From the NCBI GenBank assembly GCA_026018925.1, contig JAKSZU010000211.1:248001-312000 (forward strand): a stretch of DNA of 64,000 nucleotides. Reading direction: 5' to 3'. Numbering within the stretch: the stretch's first letter is position 1; each line of letters opens with the position of its first letter. Below, one piece after another: positions 49,056 through 62,256 of the stretch. The notes beneath the pieces were generated by a model. That model searched no databases. It worked only from the letters and a program-made list of their open reading frames with translations, and was not told the origin of the DNA. Source of the DNA: Tupaia tana. Taxonomy: Eukaryota > Chordata > Mammalia > Scandentia > Tupaiidae. The translations under genes were made by a program, and so were the position numbers.

Positions 49056-51880
49056 GAGGAGACAGGAGCAGAGAGAGACAGAGCCCTCAGAGACACAGAG
49101 ATAGAGATAGAAGGCCAGAGTGGCTCCCTACCACACTAGCTTTGCTTGCTGGAGGCTGAATTATGAGTAGAAAATCTTCATTTCTCCTGGGCCCTGAAAT
49201 ATCTAGTTCCAAGTATCCATGTGGAATCTTCTCAGAGAATGGCTCAACTCTCCTGCCTGGGAGAAAGGAGCAGAAAGGCTTATTAACAAAACAATGGATG
49301 GAGCTGAGAGCCAGAGAGAAATTCTACCTTTAAAAAAATCGTGAAAAGGAAAAATTACCAAAAAAAATATGAGGAGACAGAAGCAGAGAGATACAGAGAC
49401 CTCAGAGACAAAGAGACAGAGATAGAAGGCCAGAGGTGCTCCCTGCCACACTAGCTTTGCTTGCTGGAGGCTGAATTATGAGTAGAAAATCTTCATTTCT
49501 CCTGAGCCCTGAAATATCTAGTTCCCAGTATGCATGTGGAATCTTAGAGAATGGCTCAACTCTCCTGCCTGGGAGAAAGGAGCAGAAGGGCTTATTAACA
49601 AAACAGAAGATGGAGCTGAGAGCCAGATAGAAATTCTACCTTTCAAAAAATCGTAAAATGGAAAAATTACCAAAAAAAAATGAGGAGACAGGAGCAGAGA
49701 GAGACAGAGACCTCAGAGACACAGAGACAGAGAAAGAAGGCAAAGGTGGCTCCCTCCCACACTAGCTTTGCTTGCTGGAGGCTGAATTATGAGTAGAAAA
49801 TCTTCATTTCTCCTGACCCCTGAAATATCTAGTTCCCAGTATCCATGTGGAATCTTCTCAGAGAATGGCTCAACTCTCTTGCCTTGGAGAAAGGAGCAAA
49901 AGGGCTTATTAACAAAACAAAAGATGAAGCTGAGGGCCAGAGAGAAATTCTACCTTTAAAAAAATCGTAAAAAGGAATAATTACCAAAAAAAAAAATGAG
50001 GAGACAGGAGCAGAGAGAGACAGAGACCTCAGGGACACAGAGACAGAGATAGAAGGCCAGAGGGGCTCCCTACCACACTAGCTTTGCTTGCTGGAGACTG
50101 AATTATGAGCAGAAAATCATTTTTCCTGAGCCCTGAAATATCTAGTTCCCAGTATCCATGTGGAATATTCTCAGAGAATGGCTCAACTCTCCTGCCTGGC
50201 AGAAAGGAGCAGAAGGGCTTATTAACAAAACAAAAGATGGAGCTGAGAGCCAGAGAGAAATTCTACCTTTAAAAATATCGTAAAAAGGAAAAATTACCAA
50301 AAAAAAATGAGGAGACAGGAGCAGAGAGAGACAGAGACCTCAGAGACACAGAGACAGAGATAGAAGGCCAGAGGGGCTCCCTACCACACTAGTTTTGCTT
50401 GGTGGAGGCTGAATTATGAGTAGAAAATCTTCATTTCTCCTGAGCCCTGAAATATCTAGTTCCCACTATCCATGTGGAACCTTCTCAGAGAATGGCTCAA
50501 CTCTCCTGCCTGGGAGAAAGGAGCAGAAGGGCTTATTAACAAAACAAAAGATGGAGCTGAGAGCCAGAGAGAAATTCTACCTTTAAAAAAATCGTTAAAA
50601 GGAAAAATTACCAAAAAGAAAAATGAGGAGACAGGAGCAGAGAGAGACAGAGACCTCAGAGACACAGAGACAGAGATAGAAGTCCAGAGGGGCTCCCTAG
50701 CACACTAGCTTTGCTTGCTGGAGACTGAATTATGAGCAGAAAATCATTTTTCCTGAGCCCTGAAATATCTAGTTCCCAGTATCCATGTGGAATCTTCTCA
50801 GAGAATGGCTCAACTCTCCTGCCTGGGAGAAAGGAGCAGAAGGGCTTATTAACAAAACAAAAGATGGAGCTGAGAGCCAGATAGAAATTCTACCTTTCAA
50901 AAAATCGTAAAATGGAAAAATTACCAAAAAAAAATGAGGAGACAGGAGCAGAGAGAGACAGAGACGTCAGAGACACAGAGACAGAGATAGAATGCCAGAG
51001 GGGCTCCCTACCACACTAGTTTTGCTTGGTGGAGGCTGAATTATGAGTAGAAAATCTTCATTTCTCCTGAGCCCTGAAATATCTAGTTCCCACTATCCAT
51101 GTGGAATCTTCTCAGAGAATGGCTCAACTCTCCTGCCTGGGAGAAAGGAGCAGAAGTGCTTATTAACAAAACAAAAGATGGAGCTGAGAGCCAGAGAGAA
51201 ATTCTACCTTTAAAAAAATCATAAAAAGGAAAAATTACCAAAAAGAAAAATGAGGAGACAGGAGCAGAGAGAGACAGAGACCTCAGAGACACAGAGACAG
51301 AGATAGAAGGCCAGAGGGGCTCCCTACCACACTAGCTTTGCTTGCTGGAGGCTGAATTATGAGTAGAAAATCTTCATTTCTCCTGAGCCCTGAAATATCT
51401 AGTTCCCAGTATCCATGTGGAATCTTCTCAGAGAATGGCTCAACTCTCCTGCCTGGGAGAAAGGAGCAGAAGGGCTTATTAACAAAAGAAAAGATGGAGC
51501 TGAGAGCCAGAGAGAAATTCTACCTTTAAAAAAATTGTAGAAAGGAAAAATTACCAAAAAAAAATGAGGAGACAGGAGCAGAGAGAGACAGAGACCTCAG
51601 AGACACAGAGACATAGACAGAAGGCCAGCGGGGCTCCCTACCACACTAGCTTTGCTTGCTGGAGGCTGAATTATGAGTAGAAAATCTTCATTTCTCCTGA
51701 GGCTGAAATATCTAGTTCCCAGTATCAATGTGGAATCTTCTCAGAGAATGGCTCAACTCTCCTGCCTGGCAGAAAGGAGCAGAAGGGCTTATTAACAAAA
51801 CAAAAGATGGAGCTGAGAGCCAGAGAGAAATTCTACCTTTAAAAAAATCGTAAAAAGGAAAAATTACCAAAAATTAAAAT
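49056..51880 (+). repeat. Block F': nine-monomer copy of 34,283-37,110
   Basis: Starts are 49056, 49371, 49682, 49998, 50309, 50625, 50936, 51252 and 51566. They pair with 34283 through 36795 at a steady offset of 14,770-14,774 bp (47 monomers). Shared marks include AGTTCCAAGTATCC, ACAATGGATGG, GTGAAAAGG, TTGCCTTGG, TAGTTTTGCTTGGTGG and CCAGCGGGGCTCCC. Differences at scattered sites make this clearly older than the A1/A2 duplication. Confidence 0.9.
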
Positions 51881-53140
51881 GAGGAGACAGGAGCAGAGAG
51901 AGACAGAGACCTCGGAGACACAGAGACAGAGACAGAAGGCCAGAGGCGCTCCCTACCACACTAGGTTTGCTTGCTGGAGGCTGAATTCTGAGTAGAAAAT
52001 CTTCATTTCTCCTGAGCCCTGAAATATCTAGTTCCCAGTATCCATGTGGAATCTTCTCAGAGAATGGCTCAACTCTCCTGCATGGGAGAAAGGAGCAGAA
52101 GGGCTTATTAACAAAACAAAAGATGGAGCTGAGAGCTAGAGAGAAATTCTACCTTTAAAAAATCGTAAAAAGGAAAAATTGCCAAAAAAAAATGAGGAGG
52201 CAGGAGCAGAGAGAGACAGAGACCTCAGAGACACAGAGACAGAGATACAAGGCCAGAGGGGCTCCCTCCCACACTAGCTTTGCTTGCTGGAGGCTGAATT
52301 ATGAGTAGAAAATCTTCATTTCTCCTGAGCCCTGAAATATCTAGTTCCCAATATCCATGTGGAATCTTCTCAGAGAATGACTCAACACTCCTGCCTGGGA
52401 GAAGGGAGCAGAAGGGCTTATTAACAAAACAAAAGATGGAGCTGAGAGCCAGAGAGAAATTCTACCTTTAAAAATATCGTAAAAAGGAAAAATTACCAAT
52501 AAAAAAATGAGGAGACAGGAGCAGAGAGAGACAGAGATCTCAGAGACACAGAGACAGAGATAGAAGGCCAGAAGGGCTCCCTACCACACTAGCTTTGCTT
52601 GCTGGAGGCGGAATTATGAGTAGAAAATCTTCATTTCTCCTGAGCCCTGAAATATCTAGTTCCCAGTATCCATGTGGAATCTTCTCAGAGAATGGCTCAA
52701 CTCTTCTGGCTGGGAGAAAGGAGCAGAAGGGCTTATTAACAAAACAAAAGATGGAGCTGAGAGCCAGATTGAAATTCTACCTTTAAAAAAATTGTAAAAA
52801 GGAAAAATTACCAAAAAGAAAAATGAGGAGACAGTAGCAGAGAGAGACAGAGACCTCAGAGACACAGAGACAGAGATAGAAGGCCAGAGGGGCTCCCTAC
52901 CACACAAGCTTTGCTTCCTGGAGGCTGAATTATGAGTAGAAAATCTTCATTTCTCCTGAGCCCTGAAATATCTAGTTCCCAGTATCCATGTGGAATCTTC
53001 TCAGAGAATGGCTCAACTCTCCTACGTGACAGAAAGGAGCAGAAGGGCTTATTAACAAAACAAAAGATGGAGCTGAGAGCCAGAAAGAAATTCTACTTTT
53101 AAAAAAATTGTAAAAAAGAAAAATTACCAAAAATTAAAAT
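51881..53140 (+). repeat. Four extra monomers inside block F'
   Basis: Starts are 51881, 52194, 52509 and 52825. They have no counterpart at this place in the first copy, and the copy offset rises from 14,771 to 16,030 bp across them. They resemble units 37739, 38054 and 38368 at about +14,141 bp: GGCGCTCCC with CTGAATTCTGAG, then an ATATCG tail with CCAATAAAAAAATGAGG. The insert therefore looks like a copy of the region just downstream of block F. Confidence 0.82.
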
Positions 53141-54082
53141 GAGGAGACAGGAGCAGAGAGAGACAGAGACCTCAGAGACACAGAGACAGAGATAGAAGGC
53201 CAGACGGGCTCCCTACCACACTAACTTTGCTTGCTGGAGGCTGAATTATGAGTAGAAAATATTCATTTCTCCTGAGCCCTGAAATATCTAGTTCCCAGTA
53301 CCTTGTCGAATCTTCTCAGAGAATGGCTCAACTCTCCTGGCTGGGAGAAAGGAGCAGAAGGGCTTATTAACAAAACAAAAGATGGAGCTGAGAGCCAGAG
53401 AGAAATTCTACCTTTAAAATAATCGTAAAAGGAAAAATTACCAAAAAAAGTATGAGGAGACAGGAGCAGGGAGGACAGATACATCAGAGACACAGAGACA
53501 GAGATAGAAGGCCAGCGGGGCTCCCTACCACACTAGCTTTGCTTGCTGGAGGCTGAATTATGAGTAGAAAATCTTCATTTCTCCTGAGCCCTGAAATATC
53601 TATTTCCCAGTATCCATGTGGAAACTTCTCAGAGAATGGCTCAACTCTCCTGCCTGGGAGAAAGGAGCAGAAGGGCTTATTAACAAAACAAAAGATGGAG
53701 CTGAGAGCCAGAGAGAAATTCTACCTTTAAAAAATTCGTAAAAAGGAAAAATTACCAAAAAGAAAAATGAGGAGACAGGAGCAGAGAGAGACAGAGACCT
53801 CAGAGACACAGAGACAGAGACAGAAGGCCAGAGGCGCTCCCTACCACACTAGGTTTGCTTGCTGGAGGCTGAATTCTGAGTAGAAAATCTTCATTTCTCC
53901 TGAGCCCTAAAATATCTAGTTCCCAGTATCCAAGTGGAATTTTCTCAGAGAATGGCTCAACTCTCCTGCCTGGGAGAAAGGAGCAGAAGGGCTTATTAAC
54001 AAAACAAAAGATGGAGCTGAGAGCCAGAGAGAAATTCTACCTTTAAAAAATTCTTAAAAATAAAAATTACCAAAAAAAAAAT
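53141..54082 (+). repeat. Block F' end: copy of 37,111-38,053
   Basis: Starts are 53141, 53454 and 53769, paired with 37111, 37424 and 37739 at exactly +16,030 bp. Shared marks are CCAGTACC followed by TGTCG, GGGAGGACAGATACATCAG and CCAAGTGGAATTTTCTC. Similarity to the F copy ends near 54,040, where the tail becomes AATTCTTAAAAATAAAAATT of the block G type. Confidence 0.9.
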
Positions 54083-55964
54083 GAGGAGACAGGAGCAGAG
54101 AGAGACAGAGAACTCAGACACAGAGACAGAGATAGAAGGCCAGAGGGGCTCTCTACCACACTAGCTTTGCTTGATGGAGACTGAATTATGAGCAGAAAAT
54201 TTTCATTTCTCCTGAGCCCTGAAATATCTAGTTCCCAGTATCCATGTGGAATCTTCTCAGAGAATGGCTCAACTCTCCTGCCTGGGAGAAAGGAGCAGAA
54301 GGGCTTATTAACAAAACAAAAGATGGAGCTGAGAGCTAGACCGAAATTCTACCTTTAAAAAAATCGTAAAAAGGAAACATTACCAAAAAAAAATGAGGAG
54401 ACAGGAGCAGAGAGAGACAGAGACCTCAGCGACACAGAGACAGAGATAGAAGGCCAGAGGGGCTCCCTACCACACTAGCTTTGCTTGCTGGAGGCTGAAT
54501 TATGAGTAGAAAATCTTCAGTTCTCCTGAGTCCTGAAATATCTAGTTCCCAGTCTCCATGTGGAAGCTTCTCAGAGAATGGCTCAACTCTCCTGCCTGGG
54601 AGAAAGGAGTAGAAGGCCTTATTAACAAAACAAAAGATGGAGCTGAGAGCCAGAGAGAAATTCTACCTTAAAAAAATCGTAAAAAGGAAAAATTAAAAAA
54701 AAAAATGAGGAGACAGGAGCAGAGAGAGACAGAGACCTCAGAGACACAGAGACAGAGATAGAAGGCCAGAGGTTCTCCCTACCACACTAGCTTTGCTTGC
54801 TGGAGGCTGAATTATGAGTAGAAAATCTTCATTTCTCCTGAGCCCTGAAATATCTAGTTCCCAGTATTCATGTGGAATCTTCTCAGAGAATGGCTCAACT
54901 CTCCTGCCTGGGAGAAAGAAACAGAAGGGCTTATTAACAAAACAAAAGATGGAGCTGAGAGCTAGATAGAAATTCTACCTTTAAAAAAATCGTAAAAAGG
55001 AAAAATTACCAAAATAATAAATGAGGAGACAGGAGCAGAGAGAGACAGAGACCTCAGAGACACAGCGACAGAGATAGAAGGCCAGAGGGGCTCCCGACCA
55101 CACTAGCTTTGCTTGCTGGAGGCTGAATTATGAGTAGAAAATCTTCATTTCTCCTGAGCCCTGAAATATCTAGTTCCCAGTATCCATGTGGAATCTTCTC
55201 AGAGAATGGCTCAACTCTCCTGCCTGGGAGAAAGGAGCAGAAGGGCTTATTAACAAAACAAAAGATGGAGCTGAGAGCCAGAGAGAAATTCTACCTTTAA
55301 AAAAATCTTAAAAAGAAAAATTACCAAAAAAAAATGAGGAGACAGGAACAGAGAGAGACAGAGAACTCAGAGACACAGAGACAGAGATAAAAGGCCAGAG
55401 GGGCTCCCTACCACACTATCTTTGCTTGCTGGAGACTGAATTATGAGCAGAAAATCTTCATCTCTCCTGAGCCCTGAAATATCTAGTTCACAGTATCCAT
55501 GTGGAATCTTCTCAGAGAATAGCTCAACTCTCCTGCCTGGGAGAAAGGAGCAGAAGGGCTTATTAACAAAACAAAAGATGGAGCTGAGAGCCAGAGAGAA
55601 ATTCTACCTTTAAAAAAATCGTAAAAAGGAAAAATTACCCAAAAAGAAAATGAGGAGACAGGAGCAGAAATAAACAGAGGCCTCAGAGACACAGAGACAG
55701 AGATAGAAGGCAAGAGGGGCTCCCTACCACACTAGCTTTGCTTGCTGGAGGCTGAATTATGAGTAGAAAATCTGCATTTCTCCGGAGCCCTGAAATATCC
55801 AGTTCCCAGTATCCATGTGGAATCTTCTCAGAGAATGGCTCAACTCTCTTGCTTGGAGAAAGGAGCAAAAGGGCTTATTAACAAAACAAAAGATGGAGCT
55901 GAGAGCCAGAGAGAAATTCTACCTTTAAAAAAATCGTAAAAAGGAAAAATTACCAAAAAAAAAT
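54083..55964 (+). repeat. Block G': six-monomer copy of 41,514-43,399
   Basis: Starts are 54083, 54395, 54707, 55023, 55336 and 55652, at about +12,568 bp (40 monomers) from 41514-43084. Shared marks include GAACTCAGA, GCTAGACCGAAATTC, CAGCGACACAG, CTGAGTCCTG, CCAGAGGTTCTCCC, GGGCTCCCGACCACAC, CTTCATCTCTCC and ATAAACAGAG. Confidence 0.88.
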
Positions 55965-58162
55965 CAGGAGACAGGAGCAGAGAGAGACAGAGCCCTCAGA
56001 GACACAGAGACAGAGATAGAAGGCTGGAGGGGCTCCCTACCACACTAGCTTTGCTTGCTGGAGGCTGAATTATGAGTAGAAAATCTTCATTTCTCCTCAG
56101 CCCTGAAATATCTAGTTCCCAGTATCCATGTGGAATCTTCTCAGAGAATGGCTCAACTCTCCTGCCTCGGAGAAAGGAGCAGAAGGGCTTATTAACAAAA
56201 GAAAAGATGGAGCTGAGAGCCAGAGAGAAATTCTACCTTTAAAAAATTCTTAAAAAGAAAAATTACCAAAAAAAAATGAGGAGACAGGAGCAGAGAGAGA
56301 CAGAGAACTCAGAGACACAGAGACAGAGATAGAAGGCCAGAGGGGCTCTCTACCACACTAGCTTTGCTTGCTGGAGACTGAATTATGAGCAGAAAATCTT
56401 CATTTCTCCTGAGCCCTGAAATATCTAGTTCCCAGTATCCATGTGGAATCTTCTCAGAGAATGGCTCAACTCTCCTGCCTGGGAGAAAGGAGCAGAAGGG
56501 CTTATTAACAAAACAAAAGATGGAGCTGAGAGCTAGACCGAAATTCTACCTTTAAAAAAATCGTAAAAAGGAAACATTACCAAAAAAAAATGAGGAGACA
56601 GGAGCAGAGAGAGACAGAGACCTCAGCGACACAGAGACAGAGATAGAAGGCCAGAGGGGCTCCCTACCACACTAGCTTTTCTTGCTGGAGGCTGAATTAT
56701 GAGTAGAAAATCTACATTTCTCCTGAGCCCTGAAATATCTAGTTCCGAGTATCCATGTGGAATCTTCTCAGAGAATGGCTCAACTCTCCTGCCTGGGAGA
56801 AAGAAGCAGAAGGGCTTATTAACAAAACAAAAGATGGAGCTGAGAGCTAGATAGAAATTCTACCTTTAAAAAAATCGTAAAAAGAAAAATTACCAAAAAA
56901 ATAAATGAGGAGACAGGAGCAGAGAGAGACAGAGACCTCAGAGACACAGCGACAGAGATAGAAGGCCAGAGGGGCTCCCTTCCACACTAGCTTTGCTTGC
57001 TGGAGGCTGAATTATGAGTAGAAAATCTTCATTTCTCCTGAGCCCTGAAATATCTAGTTCCCAGTATCCAAGTGGAATCTTGTCAGAGAATGGCTCAACT
57101 CTCCTGCCTGGGAGAAAGGAGCAGAAGGGCTTATTAACAAAACAAAAGATGGAGCTGAGAGCCAGAGAGAAATTCTACCTTTAAAAAAACCGTAAAAAGT
57201 AAAAATTACCAAAAAAAAATGAGGAGACAGGAGCAGAGAGAGACAGAGACCTCAGAGACACAGAGACAGAGATAGAAGGCCAGAGGGGCTCCCTACCACA
57301 CTAGCTTTGCTTGCAGGAGGCTGAATTATGAGTAGAAAATCTTCATTTCTCCTGAGCCGTGAAATATCTAGTTCCCAGTATCCATGTGGAATCTTCTCAA
57401 AGAATGGCTCAACTCTCCTGCCTGGGAGAAAGGAGCAGAAGGGCTTATTAACAAAACAAAAGATGGAGCTGAGAGCCAGAGAGAAATTCTACCTTTAAAA
57501 AAATCGTAAAAAGGAAAAATTAACAAAAAAAAAATGAGGAGACAGGAGTAGAGAGAGACAGAGACCTCAGAGACACAGAGACAGAGATAGAAGGCCAGAG
57601 GGGCTCCCTACCACATTAGCTTTGCTTGCTGGAGGCTGAATTATGAGTAGAAAATCTTCATTTCTCCTGAGCCCTGAAATATCTAGTTCCCAGTATCCAT
57701 GTAGAATCTTCTCAGAGAATGGCTCAACTCTCCTGCCTGGGAGAAAGAAGCAGAAGGGCTTATTAACAAAACAAAAGATGGAGCTGAGAGCTAGATAGAA
57801 ATTCTACCTTTAAAAAAATCGTAAAAAGGAAAAATTACCAAAAAAATAAATGAGGAGACAGGAGCAGAGAGAGACAGAGACCTCAGAGACACAGAGACAG
57901 AGATAGAAGGCCAGAGGGGCTCCCTACCACACTAGCTTTGCTTGCTGGAGGCTGAATTATGAGTAGAAAACCTTCATTTCTCCTGAGCCCTGAAATATCT
58001 AGTTCCCAGTATCCATGTGGAAACTTCTCAGAGAATGGCTCAACTCTCCTGCCTGGGAGAAAGGAGCAGAAGGCCTTATTAACAAAACAAAAGATGGAGC
58101 TGAGAGCCAGAGAGAAATTCTACCTTTAAAAAATCGTATAAAGAAAAATTACCAAAAAAAAT
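55965..58162 (+). repeat. Seven monomers following block G'
   Basis: Starts are 55965, 56278, 56592, 56907, 57221, 57536 and 57852. The unit at 55965 has a TCAGGAG head and GGCTGGAGGGG. Units 56278 and 56592 repeat 54083 and 54395 (GAACTCAGAG, GCTAGACCG, CAGCGACACAG), 7 monomers on. The rest are close to consensus, with GCTAGATAGAAATTC and AAAAATAAATGAGG boundaries. Confidence 0.8.
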
Positions 58163-58790
58163 GAGACAGGAGCAGAGAGAGACAGAGAACTCAGAGACAC
58201 AGAGACAGAGATAAAAGGCCAGAGGGGCTCCCTACCACACTAGCTTTGCTTGCTGGAGACTGAATTATGAGCAGAAAATCTTCATCTCTCCTGAGCCCTG
58301 AAATATCTAGTTCCCAGTATCCATGTGGAATCTTCTCAGAGAATGGCTCAACTCTCCTGCCTGGGAGAAAGGAGCAGAAGGGCTTATTAACAAAACAAAA
58401 GATGGAGCTGAGAGCCAGATTGAAATTCTACCTTTAAAAACATCGTAAAAAGGAAAAATTACTAAAAAATAAAATGAGGAGACAGGAGCAGAGAGAGACA
58501 GAGACCTTAGAGACACAGAGACAGAGATAGAAGGCCAGAGGGGCTCCCTACCACACTAGCTTTGCTTGCTGGAGGCTGAATTATGAGTAGAAAATCTTCA
58601 TTTCTCCTGAGCCCTGAAATATCTAGTTCCCAGTATCCATGTGGAATCTTCTCAGAGAATGGCTCAACTCTCCTGCCTGGGAGAAAGGAGCAGAAGGGCT
58701 TATTAACAAAACAAAAGATGGAGCTGAGAGCCCGAGAGAAATTCTACCTTTAAAAAAATCGTAAAAAGGAAAAATTACCCAAAAGGAAAT
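58163..58790 (+). repeat. Monomer pair repeated at 63,514
   Basis: Starts are 58163 and 58476. The first has a 3 bp loss in the anchor (AATGAGACAGG) and GAACTCAGAG. The second follows ACATCGTAAAAAGG and ATTACTAAAAAATAAAATG and has GACCTTAGAG. Both recur at +5,351 bp (17 monomers) at 63514 and 63827. Confidence 0.87.
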
Positions 58791-60365
58791 GAGGAGACAG
58801 GATCAGAGATAAACAGAGACCTCAGAGACACAGAGTCAGAGATAGAAGGCAAGAGGGGCTCCCTACCACACTAGCTTTGCTTGCTGGAGGCTGAATTATG
58901 AGTAGAAAATCTGCATTTCTCCGGAGCCCTGAAATATCCAGTTCCCAGTATCCATGTGGAATCTTCTCAGAGAATGGCTCAACTCTCTTGCCTGGGAGAA
59001 AGGAGCAAAAGGGCTTATTAACAAAACAAATGATGGAGCTGAGAGCCAGAGAGAAATTCTACCTTTAAAAAAATCGTAAAAAGGAAAAATTACCAAAAAA
59101 TTGAGGAGACCGGAGCAGAGAGAGACAGAGACCTCAGAGACACAGAGACAGAGATAGAAGGCCGGAGGGGCTCCCTACCACACTCGCTTTGCTTGCTGGA
59201 GGCTGAATTATGAGTAGAAAATCTTCATTTTCCTCAGCCCTGAAATATCTAGTTCCCAGTATCCATGTGGAATCTTCTCAGAGAATGGCTCAACTCTCCT
59301 GCCTGGGAGAAAGGAGCAGAAGGGCTTATTAACAAAACAAAAGATGGAGCTGAGAGCCATAGAGAAATTCTACCTTTAAAAAAAAACGTCAAAAGGAAAA
59401 ATTACCAAAAAGAAAAAGGAGGAGACAGGAGCAGAGAGAGACAGAGACCTCAGAGACACAGAGACAGAGATAGAAAGCCAGAGGGGCTCCCTTCCACACT
59501 AGCTTTGCTTGCTGGAGGCTGAATTATGAGTAGAAAATCTTCATTTCTCCAGATCCCTGAAATATATAGTTCCCAGTATCCATGGGGAATCTTCTCAGAG
59601 AATGACTCAACTCTCCTGCCTGGGAGAAAGGAGCAGAAGGGCTTATTAACAAAACAAAAGATGGAGCTGAGAGCCAGAGAGAAATTCTACCTTTAAAAAA
59701 ATCGTAAAAAGGAAAAATTACCAAAAAATAAAATTAGGAGACAGGAGCAGAGAGAGACAGAGACCTCAGAGACACAGAGACATAGATATAAGGCCAGAGG
59801 GGCTACCTACCACACTAGCCTTGCTTTCTGGAGGCTGAATTATGAGTAAAAATCTTCATATCTCCTGAGCCCTGAGATATCTAGTTCCCAGTCTCCATGT
59901 GGAATCTTCTCAGAGAATGGCTCAACTCTCCTGCCTGGGAGAAAGGAGCAGAAGGGCTTATTAAAAAACAAAAGATGGAGCTGAGAGCTAGAGAGAAATT
60001 CTACCTTTAAAAAAATCGTAAAAAGGAAAAATTACCAAAAAAATTAAGGAGGAGACAGGAGCAGAGAGAGACAGAGACCTCAGAGACACAGAGACAGAGA
60101 TAGAAGGCCAGAGGGGCTCCCTACCACACTAGCTTTGCTTGCTGGAAGCTGAATTATGAGTAGAAAATCTTCATTTCTCCTGAGCCCTGAAATATCTAGT
60201 TCCCAGTATCCATGAGGAATCTTCTCAGAGAATGGCTCAACTCTCCTGCCTGGGAGAAAGGAGCAGAAGGCCTTATTAACAAAACAAAAGATGGAGCTGA
60301 GAGCCAGAGAGAAATTCTACCTTTAAAAAAATCGTAAAAAGAAAAATTACCAAAAAAAGAAAAAG
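58791..60365 (+). repeat. Five-monomer set partly repeated from 60,366
   Basis: Starts are 58791, 59103, 59419, 59735 and 60049. The first two match 55652 and 55965 about 10 monomers earlier (ATAAACAGAG, GGCAAGAGG, CTGCATTTCTCCGGAG, ATATCCAGTTCC). The third has CCAGATCCCTG and CCATGGGGAATC, and the fourth has the AAATTAGGAG and GAGTAAAAATC marks of block H. Confidence 0.83.
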
Positions 60366-60998
60366 AAGGAGAAAGGAGCAGAGAGAGACAGAGACCTCAG
60401 AGACACAGAGACAGAGATAGAAGGCCAGAGGGGCTCCCTACCACACTAGCTTTGCTTGCTGGAGGCTGAATTATGAGTAGAAAATCTGCATTTCTCCGGA
60501 GCCCTGAAATATCCTCTTCCCAGTATCCATGTGGAATCTTCTCAGAGAATGGCTCAACTCTCTTGCCTGGGAGAAAGGAGCAAAAGGGCTTATTAACAAA
60601 ACAAAAGATGGAGCTGAGAGCCAGAGAGAAATTCTACCTTTAAAAAAATCGTAAAAAAGGAAAAATTACCAAAAAAAAAAATGAGGAGACAGGAGCAGAG
60701 AGAAACAGAGACCTCAGAGACACAGAGACAGAGATAGAAGGCCGGAGGGGCTCCCTACCACACTAGGTTTGCTTGCTGGAGGCTGAATTATGAGTAGATA
60801 ATCTTCATTTCTCCTCAGCCCTGAAATATCTAGTTCCCAGTATCCATGTGGAAACTTCTCAGAGAATGGCTCAACTCTCCTGCCTGGGAGAAAGGAGCAG
60901 AAGGGCTTATTAACAAAACAAAAGATGGAGCTGAGAGCCAGAGAGAAATTCTACCTTTAAAAAAATCGTAAAAAGGGAAAATTACCAAAAAAACAAAT
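60366..60998 (+). repeat. Two monomers repeating 58,791 and 59,103
   Basis: Starts are 60366 and 60683, at about +1,575 to +1,580 bp from 58791 and 59103. Marks are CTGCATTTCTCCGGAG with the variant ATATCCTCTTCCC, then GGCCGGAGGGG with CTCCTCAGCCCTG. The head of the first is irregular (AAAAAGAAGGAGAAAGG), so its start is approximate. Confidence 0.8.
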
Positions 60999-62256
60999 GA
61001 GGAGACAGGAGCAGAGAGAGACAGAGACCTCAGAGACACAGAGACAGAGATAGAAGGCCAGAGGGGCTCCCTACCACACTAGCTTTGCTTGCTGGAGGCT
61101 GAATTATGACAAGAAAATCTTCATTTCTCCAGATCCCTGGAATATCTAGTTCCCAGTATCCATGGGGAATCTTCTCAGAGAATGGCTCAACTCTCCTGCC
61201 TGGGAGAAAGGAGCAGAAGGGCTTATTAACAAAACACTAGATGGAGCTGAAGGCCAGAGAGAAATTCTACCTTTAAAAAAATCGTAAAAAGGAAAAATTT
61301 CCAAAAAAAAATGAGGAGACAGGAGTAGAGAGAGACAGAGACCTCAGAGACACAGAGACAGAGATTGAAGGCTAGAGGGGCTCCCTACCACACTAGCTTT
61401 GCTTGCTGGAGGCTGAATTATGAGTAGAAAATCTTCATTTCTCCTGAGCCCTGAAATATCTAGTTCCCAGTATCCATGTGGAACCTTCTCAGATAATGGC
61501 TCAACTCTCCTGCCTGGGAGAAAGGAGCAGAAGGGCTTATTAACAAAACAAAAGATGGAGCTGAGAGCCAGAGAGAAATTCTACATTTAAAAAAATCGTA
61601 AAAAGGAAAAATTTCCAAAAAATAAAATTAGGAGACAGGAGCAGAGAGAGACAGAGACCTCAGAGACACAGAGACAGAGATAGAAGGCCAGAGGGGCTAC
61701 CTACCACACTAGCCTTGCTTGCTGTAGGCTGAATTATGAGTAAAAATCTTCATTTCTCCTGAGCCCTGAAATATCTAGTTCCCAGTATCCATGTGGAAAC
61801 TTCTCAGAGAATGGCTCAACCCTCCTGCCTGGGAGAAAGAAGCAGAAGGGCTTATTAAAAAACAAAAGATGGAGCTGAGAGCTAGAGAGAAATTCTACCT
61901 TTAAAAAAATAGTAAAAAGGAAAAATTACCAAAAAAATAAATGAGGAGACAGGAGCCGAGAGAGACAGAGACCTCAGAGACACAGAGACAGAGATAGAAG
62001 GACAGAGGGGCTCCCTTCCACACTAACTTTGCTTGCTGGAGGCTGAATTATAAGTAGAAAATCTTCATTTCTCCTGAGCCCTGAAATATCTAGTTCCCAG
62101 TATCCATGTGGAAACTTCTCAGAGAATGGCTCAACTCTCCTGCCTGGGAGAAAGGAGCAGAAGGGCTTATTAACAAAACAAAAGATGGAGCTGAGAGCCA
62201 GAGAGAAATTCTACCTTTAAAAAAACCGGAAAAAGTAAAAATTACCAAAAAAAAAT
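60999..62256 (+). repeat. Block H': copy of 43,716-44,976
   Basis: Starts are 60999, 61313, 61629 and 61943, paired with 43716, 44029, 44345 and 44660 at +17,283 or +17,284 bp (55 monomers). Shared marks are AAACAAATGAGG, CCAGATCCCTG, CCATGGGGAATC, GATTGAAGGC, GGGGCTACCTACC, GAGTAAAAATC, TTATTAAAAAACAAAAG and AGCCGAGAGAG. Confidence 0.89.
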
